The position numbers and the translations under genes are program-made. Positions 33,149 to 42,995 of a stretch of 64,000 nucleotides of DNA are shown piece after piece. Within the stretch, counting starts at the first letter, position 1. Each line of letters opens with the position of its first letter. Source of the stretch: Enterobacter sp. JUb54 (lineage in GTDB: Bacteria > Pseudomonadota > Gammaproteobacteria > Enterobacterales > Enterobacteriaceae); the NCBI RefSeq assembly GCF_014298075.1, contig NZ_CP060418.1, positions 1,426,001-1,490,000 of the forward strand, written 5' to 3'. Under the pieces are notes generated by a model. The model had not been told where the DNA came from. It searched no databases and saw only the letters and a program-made list of their open reading frames with translations.

Positions 33149-34267
33149 CTACGCTTTGCGCGCGTAGAACTGCAATTTATCTTCATCCAACGTGACGCCC
33201 AGACCCGGGGTCTGCGGCAGCGCGACCTGCCCGTCCACGAAGGAGAGCGGCACGCTGACGATGTCGTCTTTCAGCAGTAGCGGGCCAAACATTTCGGTGC
33301 CCCACTGCAGCGGCAGCGTCGACCAGGCGTGAAGCGAGGCCACCGTACCGACGGTCCCTTCCAGCATGGTGCCGCCGTACAGGCCGATACCCGCCGCTTG
33401 CGCCACGCGTGCCAGCGCTAATACGCTGGCCGGGCCGCCCGCTTTGGCGATTTTCAATGCATAGGCGCCGCTAAAGCCCTGCTGCGCCAGCTGATAACCA
33501 TCGTAATGGGTCGCCACCGCTTCATCCGCGAGGATCGCTGTCTCAATGTTGTGGCTGAGGCGCACCAGCGCCGCGTTGTCCTGGGCGCTGACCGGTTGCT
33601 CAATTAAATCGATACCCATGGCCGCCAGCTCACGACAGCCTTTCGCCGCCGCGGTGGCGTCCCAGGCCTGATTGACATCAACGCGGATGCTGGCGCGGTC
33701 GCCCAGCGCTTCGACGATCGCCCGGGTATGACGCAGGTCGGTGGCTAACTCGCGGGCGCCAATCTTTAACTTAAACGCCTGATGGCGGCGTTCGGCCAGC
33801 AGCCTTTCGCCTTCGGCGATATCGTTATCGGTATTGCCGCTCGCCAGGGTCCACAGCACCGGCAGCGAGGTCTGCAGCGCACCGCCCAACAGCGCCGACA
33901 CCGGCAGCCCCAGCGCCTTACCCTGAGCATCCAGCAGCGCGGTCTCAATGGCTGATTTAGCGAAGGTGTTGCCTTTGATGGCGGCGTTCATGCGCTGGGT
34001 CAGGGCGTTGAGGTTATCTGCCGGTTGGCCCTTGAGCAGCGGCGTCAGGTAATGGGTGATGGCCGAAGCGATACCTTCCGGGCTTTCCACGCCGTAGCTC
34101 AGACCGCCGATGGTGGTCGCTTCGCCAATCCCACAAATGCCGTCCGAGCGCGTAATGCGGACAATCACCAGCGTCTGGCAGCCCATGGTGGTCATGGAGA
34201 GTTTGTGCGGACGAATAGTCGGCAGGTCAACCAGCCAGCTTTCAATGCGTTCTACGGTCGCGGTCAT
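33149..34267 (-). CDS. catB: Muconate cycloisomerase CatB
   Basis: A 372-residue enolase-superfamily enzyme that lactonises cis,cis-muconate. Catalytic residues fit: Lys166 and Lys168 (KLKIG), metal ligands Asp197 (VDVNQ), Glu223 (IEQP) and Asp248 (ADEA), and Lys272 (LKIAK). The start at 34267 has AGGAAC upstream; the longer frame to 34342 covers the promoter region. It is the first gene of the catBCA-benABCD unit. Confidence 0.95.
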   Translation of the reverse strand: MTATVERIESWLVDLPTIRPHKLSMTTMGCQTLVIVRITRSDGICGIGEATTIGGLSYGVESPEGIASAITHYLTPLLKGQPADNLNALTQRMNAAIKGNTFAKSAIETALLDAQGKALGLPVSALLGGALQTSLPVLWTLASGNTDNDIAEGERLLAERRHQAFKLKIGARELATDLRHTRAIVEALGDRASIRVDVNQAWDATAAAKGCRELAAMGIDLIEQPVSAQDNAALVRLSHNIETAILADEAVATHYDGYQLAQQGFSGAYALKIAKAGGPASVLALARVAQAAGIGLYGGTMLEGTVGTVASLHAWSTLPLQWGTEMFGPLLLKDDIVSVPLSFVDGQVALPQTPGLGVTLDEDKLQFYARKA

Positions 34268-34371
34268 GTTCTGTTCCTGAAGGTTAAATACATAACTTTT
34301 TGTACCCCCATTCATAACGAGGGGTGACGATGCCTTTGACAATAGGGGCGAGCCGGGGAAATGGTCAACGG

Positions 34372-34399
34372 CGATAATCGAAATGTTGTGCGATTATCG
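34372..34399. promoter_or_regulatory. Putative IclR operator between catB and its regulator
   Basis: CGATAATCG (34372-34380) and CGATTATCG (34391-34399) form a perfect 9-base inverted repeat with a 10-base spacer. Each arm is itself a CGAT-N-ATCG palindrome, so the centres lie 19 bases apart, two helical turns. IclR proteins such as PcaU bind repeated palindromes of this kind. Confidence 0.6.
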
Positions 34400-34527
34400 A
34401 CGCGCTTGTTAAATTGAGGTTAATAATGTGATCCGAGTGGGAAAACAGGCACATTCCATCACCGCCATTTTTACGCGCGGTATAGTGGTGCCCCGTGAGC
34501 TTTTGGCTTCGAATGGAGAGGAATTCA

Positions 34528-35325
34528 ATGAGCGCAACACCGCCAACCACCCTCAGCGCCAGGCAGGCCGAGCATGACCCCAACTTTATGCTGTCCCTGG
34601 CGCGCGGGCTGGAAGTTCTCAATGCCTTTACTCCCCAGCGTCAGCGGCTGACCATCTCGCAGCTCAGCCAGAAAACGCAAATTTCCCGTGCCGCCGTTCG
34701 CCGCTGCCTGTACACCCTGGCCGCGCTGGGAATGGTGCACAGCCCGGACGGGCGCAGCTATGAACTGCTGCCGCGTGTGCTGGCGGTGGGTCACGCCTAT
34801 CTGGCCGGTACGCCGCTGGCAAAGGTGGCGCAAACCGCGCTGGATAATCTCGGCAAGTCGCTGGGAGAATCCTGCTCTGCGGCGACCCTCGACGGGGATA
34901 ACGTGCTGTATATCGCCCGAGCGGCGGTCAACAATCTGCTTAGCGTCGACATCGGGCGCGGCAGTCGTCTTCCTGCATGGGCCACCTCGATGGGGCGCGT
35001 GCTGCTCAGCGCCCTGCCGGAAGACCAGCTAGAAGTGACATTGTCACGTGCGAATTTAATACGCTACACCCCGCATACCGTCTGCGATCTACCGGGATTG
35101 CGCGAAGAGATAGCCAGGGTCAGGATGCAGGGCTATGCCCTCGCCGACCGGCAAATTGAAGTCGGGCTGTGTTCGCTGGCGGTCCCGCTGCTGTCGCGCA
35201 GCGGTCAGGTGGTGGCGGCGCTGAACGTTGGCGCCCCCGCCCCCGCCATGAGCGCCGCCGCGCTGCGGGAAAAAGCGCTGGCCCCGCTGCGGCGGGCGGC
35301 AATGGAGTTGTCACTCCAGCTGTAG
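34528..35325 (+). CDS. IclR family regulator of the cat-ben genes
   Basis: A 265-residue regulator with an N-terminal winged helix (LTISQLSQKTQISRAAVRRCLYTLAALGMV, residues about 42-72) and a C-terminal effector domain (residues about 95-260, with AWATSMGRVLLSAL and ADRQIEVGLCSLAVPL). It is closest in style to PcaR/PcaU/CatR-like IclR proteins that sense aromatic-pathway intermediates. It is divergent from catB, so it likely controls that unit. The start at 34528 has GAGAGGA upstream; ATG 34513 is possible. Confidence 0.85.
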   Translation: MSATPPTTLSARQAEHDPNFMLSLARGLEVLNAFTPQRQRLTISQLSQKTQISRAAVRRCLYTLAALGMVHSPDGRSYELLPRVLAVGHAYLAGTPLAKVAQTALDNLGKSLGESCSAATLDGDNVLYIARAAVNNLLSVDIGRGSRLPAWATSMGRVLLSALPEDQLEVTLSRANLIRYTPHTVCDLPGLREEIARVRMQGYALADRQIEVGLCSLAVPLLSRSGQVVAALNVGAPAPAMSAAALREKALAPLRRAAMELSLQL

Positions 35326-35327
35326 AC

Positions 35328-36818
35328 TTATTGCATCTCCGGCGCTTTTGCCAGGCTGCGCCAGATACCGGTCGCCAGCAGAAGCAGCAGCACCCCGGCG
35401 GTCAGCAGCACCACGCTGTGGGCGCTGATAAACGCGGTTTTGGCGGCGTCGATCAGCGAATGGGCCGGAATGGCCGGCAGCGATTGAGCCAGCGCAATGG
35501 CCTCGCTGATGGACGACGCGGCCTGAGTTGCCGCCTGGCCTTCCACACCAGCGGGCAGCACAATCGACGAGCTGTAGCTGCGGGTCAGGATCAGGCCGAA
35601 CAACGCGATCCCCAGACCGGCCCCCAGTTCATAGGCCATGGTTTCAATGGCCCCCGCCGCCGCCGCTTTCTCTTTCGGCGCTGCCGCCATAATCGCCGCC
35701 CCGGACGCCAGCAGCGCGCTGGCAACGCTAAAGCCCAGCAGGATCATCAGCCCCCACGCCTGCCACAGTTGGGTACTGAAATCGGTCACCGACAGCCCCA
35801 GGAAACTGAAGGCGCTTAACAGCATGCCGCCGGTCGCCACCTGGCGCAGGCCGAGGCGCGACACCATCACCCCGGCAATTGGCCCGCTAAATCCGCTCGC
35901 CAGCATCAGCGGCAACATAAACAGCCCGGCTTCAAACGGCGTTTTACCGTGGACAAACTGCAGCTCCTGGGCCATCAACAGTTCAAAGCCCACCAGGGTG
36001 ATCAGCGCGGTCATCGCCATCATGACGCCGCTTAAGATAATGCGGTGGGTAAACAGCCGCATATCGACCATCGGGTTGCTGCTGGAGAGCTGCTGGCGCA
36101 CGAACCAGGTCAGCAGCGCCGCACCCGCCAGCGCCACCAGCCCGGTCATCCACAGCGCCATCTGGCCTTTCAGCGCCGATTTAGCGCTGAAGATCAGCAT
36201 CAGGATCGCCGCAATCAGCATTAACGCCTGGGTAATTTTGAGCTTCTGTTCGCGCCGCGCGGGCTGCGATGGCACCATCCGGGCGCAGAAGGCGATCACC
36301 GCCAGCACGATAGGCACATTGATCAGGAACACCGACCCCCAGTAAAATTGCTCCAGCAGGATCCCCCCCACCAGCGGGCCAAAGGCGGCGCCGCCGGAAC
36401 CGATAGCCGCCCACAGGCCGAGGGCCATATTACGATGACGCGCCTCAGAAAAGGTGTTGCGGATACCGGCCAGGGTCGCCGGCACGATCATCGCCGCGCC
36501 GATCGCCAGCAGCGCCCTGGCGGCAATCAGCGCCGGGGCGTTGGGCGCAAACGCCGCCGCCAGCGATGAGACGCCAAAAATAGCGCTGCCGAGCAGCAAC
36601 AGGCGTTTAAAGCCGATTTTGTCGCCAAGCGCCCCCATCGGCAGCACCATGCCGGCCATCACCAGCGAGTAAATATCAATGATCCACAGCAGCTCATTGC
36701 TGCTGGTGCCCAGCGACATGCTGAGCGTAGGCGCAGCGACATGCAGCACGGTGGCATCGATCGCCACCGGCAGATAAACCAACAGAATCGCCACGAGCGT
36801 TAACCATTGCCGGGACAT
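35328..36818 (-). CDS. smvA: MFS multidrug efflux pump SmvA (DHA2 family)
   Basis: A 496-residue pump with 14 predicted helices, matching Salmonella SmvA throughout (VLHVAAPTLSMSLG, ELLWIIDIYSLVMAGMVLPMGALGDKIGFKR, AAGAIETMAYELGAGLGIALFG). SmvA exports cationic compounds such as methyl viologen and biguanide or quaternary antiseptics; in Klebsiella loss of SmvR raises chlorhexidine tolerance. The start at 36818 matches Salmonella. It is divergent from smvR, and two bases separate its stop from the IclR gene. Confidence 0.94.
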   Translation of the reverse strand: MSRQWLTLVAILLVYLPVAIDATVLHVAAPTLSMSLGTSSNELLWIIDIYSLVMAGMVLPMGALGDKIGFKRLLLLGSAIFGVSSLAAAFAPNAPALIAARALLAIGAAMIVPATLAGIRNTFSEARHRNMALGLWAAIGSGGAAFGPLVGGILLEQFYWGSVFLINVPIVLAVIAFCARMVPSQPARREQKLKITQALMLIAAILMLIFSAKSALKGQMALWMTGLVALAGAALLTWFVRQQLSSSNPMVDMRLFTHRIILSGVMMAMTALITLVGFELLMAQELQFVHGKTPFEAGLFMLPLMLASGFSGPIAGVMVSRLGLRQVATGGMLLSAFSFLGLSVTDFSTQLWQAWGLMILLGFSVASALLASGAAIMAAAPKEKAAAAGAIETMAYELGAGLGIALFGLILTRSYSSSIVLPAGVEGQAATQAASSISEAIALAQSLPAIPAHSLIDAAKTAFISAHSVVLLTAGVLLLLLATGIWRSLAKAPEMQ

Positions 36819-36843
36819 CTCTTTATTCCTCACATTTATAAAT

Positions 36844-36894
36844 TGAACAGATGTTCAGGAATGCGATCCTGCCGGATTGTTGAACGACTGTCCA
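36844..36894. promoter_or_regulatory. Putative SmvR operators
   Basis: Two related sites lie between smvA and smvR: TGAAC-AGAT-GTTCA (36844-36857, perfect) and TGAAC-GACT-GTCCA (36881-36894, one mismatch), 37 bases apart. Paired sites of this size suit a TetR dimer controlling both divergent promoters. Confidence 0.6.
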
Positions 36895-36938
36895 ACTTTT
36901 TGTTACTATCCATCGACACCACGTTTCAGCGGGGAAAT

Positions 36939-37520
36939 ATGCATTATTTAAATCGGGAAGCACGCCGCGAAGTGATCATGCTGGCGGCCATGCGCGTGGC
37001 GCTGCAGGGCGGCCTGGCGGCGATGACTGTGCGACAGATCGCCGCAGAGGCGCAGGTCTCCACCGGGCAACTGCACCACCATTTCAGCTCCACCGGCGAA
37101 CTGAAAGCCCAGGTATTTGTCCGGCTGATCCGCGAAATGATGGATATTCAGCTGGTATCCCCGCAGAGCAGCTGCCAGGAGCGGTTGTTCGCGGTGCTCG
37201 GGAGCGAAGATCGCCGGCTGGAACCCTATATTCGCCTGTGGCGCGAGGGCCAGCTGCTCGCCGGCAGCGATAGCGATATCAAAGCGGCCTACCTGCTGAC
37301 CATGTCGATGTGGCACACGGAAACCGTGAATATTATTCGCGACGGCGTCGACAGCGGTGAATTTCACCCCACCGATAGCCCTGAAGATATTGCCTGGCGC
37401 TTAATTTCGCTGGTCTGCGGTCTGGACGGGATCTATGTATTGGGGATGGACGTTATTGACGATAGCACCTTCACTCGTTATATAAATAATAATATAGCGA
37501 TGGAACTGTTACGCTCCTGA
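36939..37520 (+). CDS. smvR: TetR family repressor SmvR
   Basis: A 193-residue TetR-type repressor with its helix-turn-helix at residues about 25-48 (TVRQIAAEAQVSTGQLHHHFSS). The ligand domain is C-terminal. Divergence from smvA identifies it as SmvR. ATG at 36939 is preceded by GGGGAAA; the long upstream open frame is promoter DNA. Confidence 0.9.
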   Translation: MHYLNREARREVIMLAAMRVALQGGLAAMTVRQIAAEAQVSTGQLHHHFSSTGELKAQVFVRLIREMMDIQLVSPQSSCQERLFAVLGSEDRRLEPYIRLWREGQLLAGSDSDIKAAYLLTMSMWHTETVNIIRDGVDSGEFHPTDSPEDIAWRLISLVCGLDGIYVLGMDVIDDSTFTRYINNNIAMELLRS

Positions 37521-37551
37521 CCAGGCCAGTGCTCCCACGCGGCAGATCCCT

Positions 37552-37580
37552 GCTCAGGCCCCGTCTGTCGGGCCCTGAGC
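37552..37580 (+). terminator. Hairpin after smvR
   Basis: GCTCAGG-N-CCC...GGG-CCCTGAGC, an imperfect 11-base stem with a short loop, about 30 bases after the stop. No T-run. The rest of 37581-37805 is AT-rich and should hold the narU promoter. Confidence 0.5.
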
Positions 37581-37805
37581 TGACATAGACCGCAGCGCAT
37601 TGCTGGTGGTTTATCCTGCTAAAATTTACATTTAGTAACAAATAATAAAACCCTATTCGCAGCGGGCATTCTGCCACGGCTATTTTTTTATCTATTCTTC
37701 AATCACGACAATAATAAGATCTGCCATCCTGAATCACCTCTTCTGATTAATTTGCTGTTTTCTCAAATTTAATTTTCCTTTGGTTACTGGGTATTCGAGG
37801 GCAAT

Positions 37806-39194
37806 ATGTCGAGAGAAAATGAGAAAGATAATCATTACCTTTTAAAAGACTGGCGACCAGAAAATCCGGCATTCTGGGAAAATAAAGGAAAGGCAATTGC
37901 ACGGAGGAATCTTTGTATTTCAGTCAGTTGTCTGCTACTGGCCTTCTGCGTCTGGATGTTATTCAGCGCCGTTGCGGTCAATCTGAATAAAGTCGGTTTT
38001 AATTTCACTACCGACCAGCTGTTTTTATTAACCGCGCTCCCTTCGCTGTCGGGCGCAATATTGCGGGTGCCCTATTCGTTTATGGTGCCGATATTTGGCG
38101 GGCGCTACTGGACGGTAATCAGCACGGTGATATTAGTGGTCCCGTGCCTGTGGCTGGGGATCGCGGTACAGAATCCGGCAACGCCGTTCTGGATGTTTAT
38201 CATCATCGCCCTGCTCTGCGGTTTTGCCGGGGCTAACTTCGCCTCCAGCATGGGCAACATCAGCTTTTTCTACCCCAAAGCGAAGCAAGGCAGCGCCCTG
38301 GGCGTCAACGGCGGCCTGGGTAACCTCGGCGTCAGCGTGATGCAGCTGCTGTCGCCGGTGGTGATCTTTTTACCGATCTTCACCTTCCTCGGCGTGCGCG
38401 GCGTTGACCAAGGGGATGGTTCGACCCTGTGGTTGGGTAACTCGCCGCTGATCTGGGTGCCGCTGCTGCTGGCGGCCACCGTCGCCGCGTGGTTCGGCAT
38501 GAACGATATTGCCGGCTCCAAAACGGCGATCCGCGATCAGCTGCCGGTCTTAAAACGCCCGCATATGTGGCTGCTGAGCCTGCTCTATCTTGCCACCTTC
38601 GGCTCTTTTATCGGCTTCTCCGCCGGCTTCGCAATGCTGGCGAAGACCCAGTTTCCCGACGTTAACATCCTCAAGCTAGCTTTCTTCGGGCCGTTTATCG
38701 GCGCCCTGGCGCGCTCATTCGGCGGCATCATTTCCGACCGGCTGGGCGGCGTGAAGGTAACCCTGGTGAACTTTATCCTGATGGCGCTGTTTACCGGCCT
38801 GCTGTTTCTGACCCTGCCGGGCTCCGGTTCCGGCAGCTTTCTTGCTTTCTACATCGTGTTTATGGGGCTGTTCCTCACCGCCGGTCTCGGCAGCGGCTCC
38901 ACCTTCCAGATGATTGCCGTCATCTTCCGTCAGATAACCATCGACAGCGTCAAGAAACGCGGCGGTAGCGATGAGCAGGCCCAGCATGAAGCGGTCACCG
39001 ACACCGCCGCGGCGCTGGGGTTTATCTCCGCCATCGGCGCGGTCGGCGGCTTTTTCATCCCCAAAGCCTTCGGCACGTCGCTCGCCATGACCGGCTCGCC
39101 GGTCGGCGCCATGAAGGTGTTCTTCGTCTTTTATGTCGTCTGCGTACTGGTGACCTGGCTGGTCTACGGCCGTCGCAAGCCCGCCACAAAATAA
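37806..39194 (+). CDS. narU: Nitrate/nitrite transporter NarU
   Basis: A 462-residue, 12-helix MFS protein of the nitrate/nitrite porter family, with the nitrate signatures GFAGANFASSMGNISFFYPKAKQGSALG and GLFLTAGLGSGSTFQMIAVIF. It resembles E. coli NarU over its length. It imports nitrate and exports nitrite. As in E. coli it leads the narZYWV genes, 60 bases ahead of narZ. Confidence 0.95.
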   Translation: MSRENEKDNHYLLKDWRPENPAFWENKGKAIARRNLCISVSCLLLAFCVWMLFSAVAVNLNKVGFNFTTDQLFLLTALPSLSGAILRVPYSFMVPIFGGRYWTVISTVILVVPCLWLGIAVQNPATPFWMFIIIALLCGFAGANFASSMGNISFFYPKAKQGSALGVNGGLGNLGVSVMQLLSPVVIFLPIFTFLGVRGVDQGDGSTLWLGNSPLIWVPLLLAATVAAWFGMNDIAGSKTAIRDQLPVLKRPHMWLLSLLYLATFGSFIGFSAGFAMLAKTQFPDVNILKLAFFGPFIGALARSFGGIISDRLGGVKVTLVNFILMALFTGLLFLTLPGSGSGSFLAFYIVFMGLFLTAGLGSGSTFQMIAVIFRQITIDSVKKRGGSDEQAQHEAVTDTAAALGFISAIGAVGGFFIPKAFGTSLAMTGSPVGAMKVFFVFYVVCVLVTWLVYGRRKPATK

Positions 39195-39254
39195 TCACAA
39201 CCCTGCTGAGCACGGTAACCACGGAGGCGCCTGCCTCCGTCAGGAGATAATGTC

Positions 39255-42200
39255 ATGAGCAAACTACTGGATCGCTTTCGCTACTTTAAGCAGAAACGCG
39301 AGACCTTTGCCAACGGCCACGGCCAGCTACTGGATACCAACCGTGACTGGGAGGATAGCTACCGGCAGCGCTGGCAGTTTGACAAGATCGTCCGCTCCAC
39401 CCATGGGGTCAACTGCACCGGATCCTGCAGCTGGAAAATTTACGTTAAAAACGGCCTGGTCACCTGGGAAACCCAGCAGACGGACTACCCGCGCACCCGC
39501 CCGGATCTGCCCAACCACGAACCGCGAGGCTGCCCGCGCGGCGCCAGCTACTCGTGGTATCTCTACAGCGCCAACCGCCTGAAATACCCGCTGGCGCGCA
39601 AGCGCTTGATTGAGCTGTGGCGCGAAGCGCTGGCGCTGCATCCGGACCCGGTCGATGCCTGGGACAGCATCATGCAGGACCGCCAGAAGTGCCTCAGCTA
39701 CAAACAGATGCGCGGCAAAGGCGGCTTTATTCGCTCGACCTGGAAAGAGCTGAACCAGCTGATTGCCGCCGCCAACGTCTGGACCATCAAACAGTATGGC
39801 CCGGACCGCATTGTGGGCTTCTCGCCGATCCCGGCGATGTCGATGGTCTCCTATGCCGCCGGCACCCGCTATCTGTCGCTGATTGGCGGCACCTGCCTGA
39901 GCTTCTACGACTGGTACTGCGACCTGCCGCCGGCCTCGCCGATGACCTGGGGTGAGCAGACCGATGTCCCGGAATCCGCCGACTGGTATAACTCAAGCTA
40001 CATCATCGCCTGGGGGTCGAACGTGCCGCAGACCCGCACCCCGGACGCCCACTTTTTTACCGAGGTCCGTTACAAAGGCACCAAAACCATCGCCATCACG
40101 CCGGATTATTCGGAAGTGGCAAAACTGTGCGACCAGTGGCTGGCGCCGAAACAGGGCACCGACAGCGCGCTGGCTATGGCCATGGGCCACGTGATTTTAA
40201 AGTGTTTCCATCTCGACAACCCAAGCGACTACTTCCTCAACTACTGCCGCCACTATACCGACATGCCGATGCTGGTGATGCTTGAGGAGCGCGCTGACGG
40301 CAGCCTGGTGCCGGGCCGCATGGTCCGCGCCTCCGACCTGCTGGACGGGCTGGGGGAAAGTAACAACCCGGAGTGGAAAACCGTGGCGTTCAGCAGCGCC
40401 GGTGAACTGGTGGCTCCCAACGGCTCCATTGGCTTTCGCTGGGGTGAAAAAGGCAAATGGAACCTCGAACCGCTGGCCGCCGGAAAAGAGACCGAACTGG
40501 CGCTCTCCCTGCTGCCCTTTAACGACGCCGTGGTCCCCGTGGGTTTCCCCTACTTTGGCGGCAATGAGAACCCTCACTTTCGCAGCGTGGCCCAGCAGCC
40601 GGTGATCATTCACCCGCTACCGGCAAAACGCCTGACGCTGGCTAACGGCGACAGCGCCCTGGTGGTCAGCGTCTATGACCTGGTGCTGGCCAACTACGGC
40701 CTCGATCGCGGGCTTGATGACAGCAATGCGGCCAGCGATTTTAGCGAAATCAAAGCCTATACCCCGGCCTGGGCCGAGCAGATCACCGGCGTCCCGCGCC
40801 AGCACATTGAGCAAATTGCCTGGGAGTTTGCCGACACCGCGCATAAGACCCATGGCCGGTCGATGATCATCCTCGGCGCCGGGGTGAACCACTGGTATCA
40901 CATGGACATGAACTACCGTGGGATGATCAATATGCTGGTCTTCTGCGGCTGTGTCGGCCAGAGCGGCGGCGGCTGGTCGCATTATGTCGGCCAGGAGAAG
41001 CTGCGCCCGCAGACCGGCTGGCTACCGCTGGCCTTTGCCACCGACTGGAACCGCCCGCCGCGGCAGATGAACAGCACCTCCTATTTTTATAACCACTCCA
41101 GCCAGTGGCGTTACGAGAAGCTCACCGCCCAGGAACTGCTCTCCCCGCTGGCGGATGCCAGCCGCTATACCGGCCACCTGATTGATTTTAACGTTCGGGC
41201 GGAACGGATGGGCTGGCTGCCTTCCGCGCCGCAGCTGAACCTCAACCCGCTGACCATCAAACAGCAGGCCGATGTCGCCGGACTGTCGCCGGCGGACTAC
41301 ACCGTCCAGGCGTTGAAATCCGGCGCGATCCGCTTTGCCTGCGAGCAGCCGGACAGCGGCGCAAACCACCCGCGCAATATGTTTATCTGGCGTTCTAATC
41401 TGCTGGGTTCTTCCGGCAAAGGCCACGAGTACATGCTCAAATATCTGCTGGGTACCGACAGCGGCATTCAGGGCGATGAACTAGGGGCCACGGACGAGGT
41501 GAAACCCGAAGAGGTGGAGTGGCAGACCGCCGCCATCGAAGGCAAACTCGACCTGCTGGTGACGCTCGATTTCCGGATGTCGAGCACCTGTCTGTTCTCC
41601 GATATCGTCCTGCCGACCGCCACCTGGTATGAAAAAGACGATATGAATACCTCGGATATGCACCCGTTTATCCACCCGCTCTCCGCCGCGGTCGACCCGG
41701 CCTGGGAAGCCAAAAGCGACTGGGAAATCTATAAAGAGATTGCCCGGGTCTTTTCGACGGTCTGCGTGGGGCATCTCGATACTGAAACGGATGTGGTGCT
41801 TCTGCCGCTGCAGCACGATTCGGCGGGCGAGCTATCCCAGCCGTTTGAGGTGCAGGACTGGCATAAAGGCGAATGCGATCTGATCCCCGGAAAAACCGCG
41901 CCAACCATCGCGGTGGTGGAGCGTGATTATCCGGCGACCTACGAGCGCTTTACCTCGCTGGGGCCGCTGCTGGATAAGCTCGGCAACGGCAGCAAGGGCA
42001 TTAACTGGAAAACCGAGGATGAGGTCGAATTCCTTGGCAAACTCAATTACGTTAAGCTCGACGGCCCGGCCAAAGGCCGACCGCGCATCGACAGCGCCAT
42101 CGATGCCTCGGAGGTGATCCTCAGCCTGGCGCCGGAGACCAACGGTCAGGTCGCGGTTAAAGCCTGGCAAGCGCTCGGCGAGTTTACCGGGCGCGATCAC

Positions 42201-42995
42201 ACCCATCTGGCAATCAACAAAGAAGACGAGAAGATTCGTTTTCGCGATATCCAGGCGCAGCCGCGCAAAATCATCTCCAGCCCGACGTGGTCCGGCCTCG
42301 AAAGCGAACATGTTTCTTACAACGCCGGCTACACCAACGTCCACGAGCTGATCCCGTGGCGCACCCTCTCCGGCCGCCAGCAGCTGTATCAGGACCATCC
42401 GTGGATGCGCGACTTCGGCGAAAGCCTGGTGGTCTACCGTCCGCCGATTGATACCCGCAGCGTCAGCCACATGCGCGAGATCCCGCCCAACGGCTTCCCG
42501 GAAAAGGCGCTCAACTTCCTCACGCCGCACCAGAAATGGGGGATTCACTCCACCTACAGTGAAAACCTGCTGATGCTGACCCTGTCGCGCGGCGGGCCGA
42601 TCGTCTGGCTTAGCGAAACCGACGCCAAAGAGTTAGGCATTGAAGATAACGACTGGATCGAAGCCTTCAACGCCAACGGCGCCCTTACCGCCCGCGCGGT
42701 GGTGAGCCAGCGTATCCCACCGGGGATGACCATGATGTACCACGCGCAGGAACGCATCATGAATATTCCCGGCTCCGAAGTAACCGGTCGTCGCGGCGGG
42801 ATCCATAACTCCGTGACCCGTATTTGCCCCAAACCAACCCATATGATTGGCGGCTATGCGCAGCTGGCCTACGGCTTTAACTATTACGGTACCGTCGGCT
42901 CCAACCGCGATGAATTCATCATGATTCGTAAAATGAAAAACATCAGCTGGCTGGATAACGAAGGTCGCGATCAGGTACAGGAGGCGAAAAAATGA
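39255..42995 (+). CDS. narZ: Nitrate reductase Z alpha subunit NarZ
   Basis: A 1246-residue molybdenum bis-MGD catalytic subunit, cytoplasmic face of the inner membrane. The FS0 4Fe-4S ligands of NarG-type enzymes are His50, Cys54, Cys58 and Cys93 (HGVNCTGSC...RGCPRG). It reduces nitrate to nitrite. Placement after narU and before a NarY/W/V set marks it as the second (Z) isoenzyme rather than narGHJI. CAGGAG precedes the ATG. Confidence 0.95.
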   Translation: MSKLLDRFRYFKQKRETFANGHGQLLDTNRDWEDSYRQRWQFDKIVRSTHGVNCTGSCSWKIYVKNGLVTWETQQTDYPRTRPDLPNHEPRGCPRGASYSWYLYSANRLKYPLARKRLIELWREALALHPDPVDAWDSIMQDRQKCLSYKQMRGKGGFIRSTWKELNQLIAAANVWTIKQYGPDRIVGFSPIPAMSMVSYAAGTRYLSLIGGTCLSFYDWYCDLPPASPMTWGEQTDVPESADWYNSSYIIAWGSNVPQTRTPDAHFFTEVRYKGTKTIAITPDYSEVAKLCDQWLAPKQGTDSALAMAMGHVILKCFHLDNPSDYFLNYCRHYTDMPMLVMLEERADGSLVPGRMVRASDLLDGLGESNNPEWKTVAFSSAGELVAPNGSIGFRWGEKGKWNLEPLAAGKETELALSLLPFNDAVVPVGFPYFGGNENPHFRSVAQQPVIIHPLPAKRLTLANGDSALVVSVYDLVLANYGLDRGLDDSNAASDFSEIKAYTPAWAEQITGVPRQHIEQIAWEFADTAHKTHGRSMIILGAGVNHWYHMDMNYRGMINMLVFCGCVGQSGGGWSHYVGQEKLRPQTGWLPLAFATDWNRPPRQMNSTSYFYNHSSQWRYEKLTAQELLSPLADASRYTGHLIDFNVRAERMGWLPSAPQLNLNPLTIKQQADVAGLSPADYTVQALKSGAIRFACEQPDSGANHPRNMFIWRSNLLGSSGKGHEYMLKYLLGTDSGIQGDELGATDEVKPEEVEWQTAAIEGKLDLLVTLDFRMSSTCLFSDIVLPTATWYEKDDMNTSDMHPFIHPLSAAVDPAWEAKSDWEIYKEIARVFSTVCVGHLDTETDVVLLPLQHDSAGELSQPFEVQDWHKGECDLIPGKTAPTIAVVERDYPATYERFTSLGPLLDKLGNGSKGINWKTEDEVEFLGKLNYVKLDGPAKGRPRIDSAIDASEVILSLAPETNGQVAVKAWQALGEFTGRDHTHLAINKEDEKIRFRDIQAQPRKIISSPTWSGLESEHVSYNAGYTNVHELIPWRTLSGRQQLYQDHPWMRDFGESLVVYRPPIDTRSVSHMREIPPNGFPEKALNFLTPHQKWGIHSTYSENLLMLTLSRGGPIVWLSETDAKELGIEDNDWIEAFNANGALTARAVVSQRIPPGMTMMYHAQERIMNIPGSEVTGRRGGIHNSVTRICPKPTHMIGGYAQLAYGFNYYGTVGSNRDEFIMIRKMKNISWLDNEGRDQVQEAKK

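Noticed and set aside
37471-37677. A small minus-strand gene downstream of smvR
   Set aside because: No ribosome site or recognisable product, and it overlaps the smvR 3' end and hairpin.
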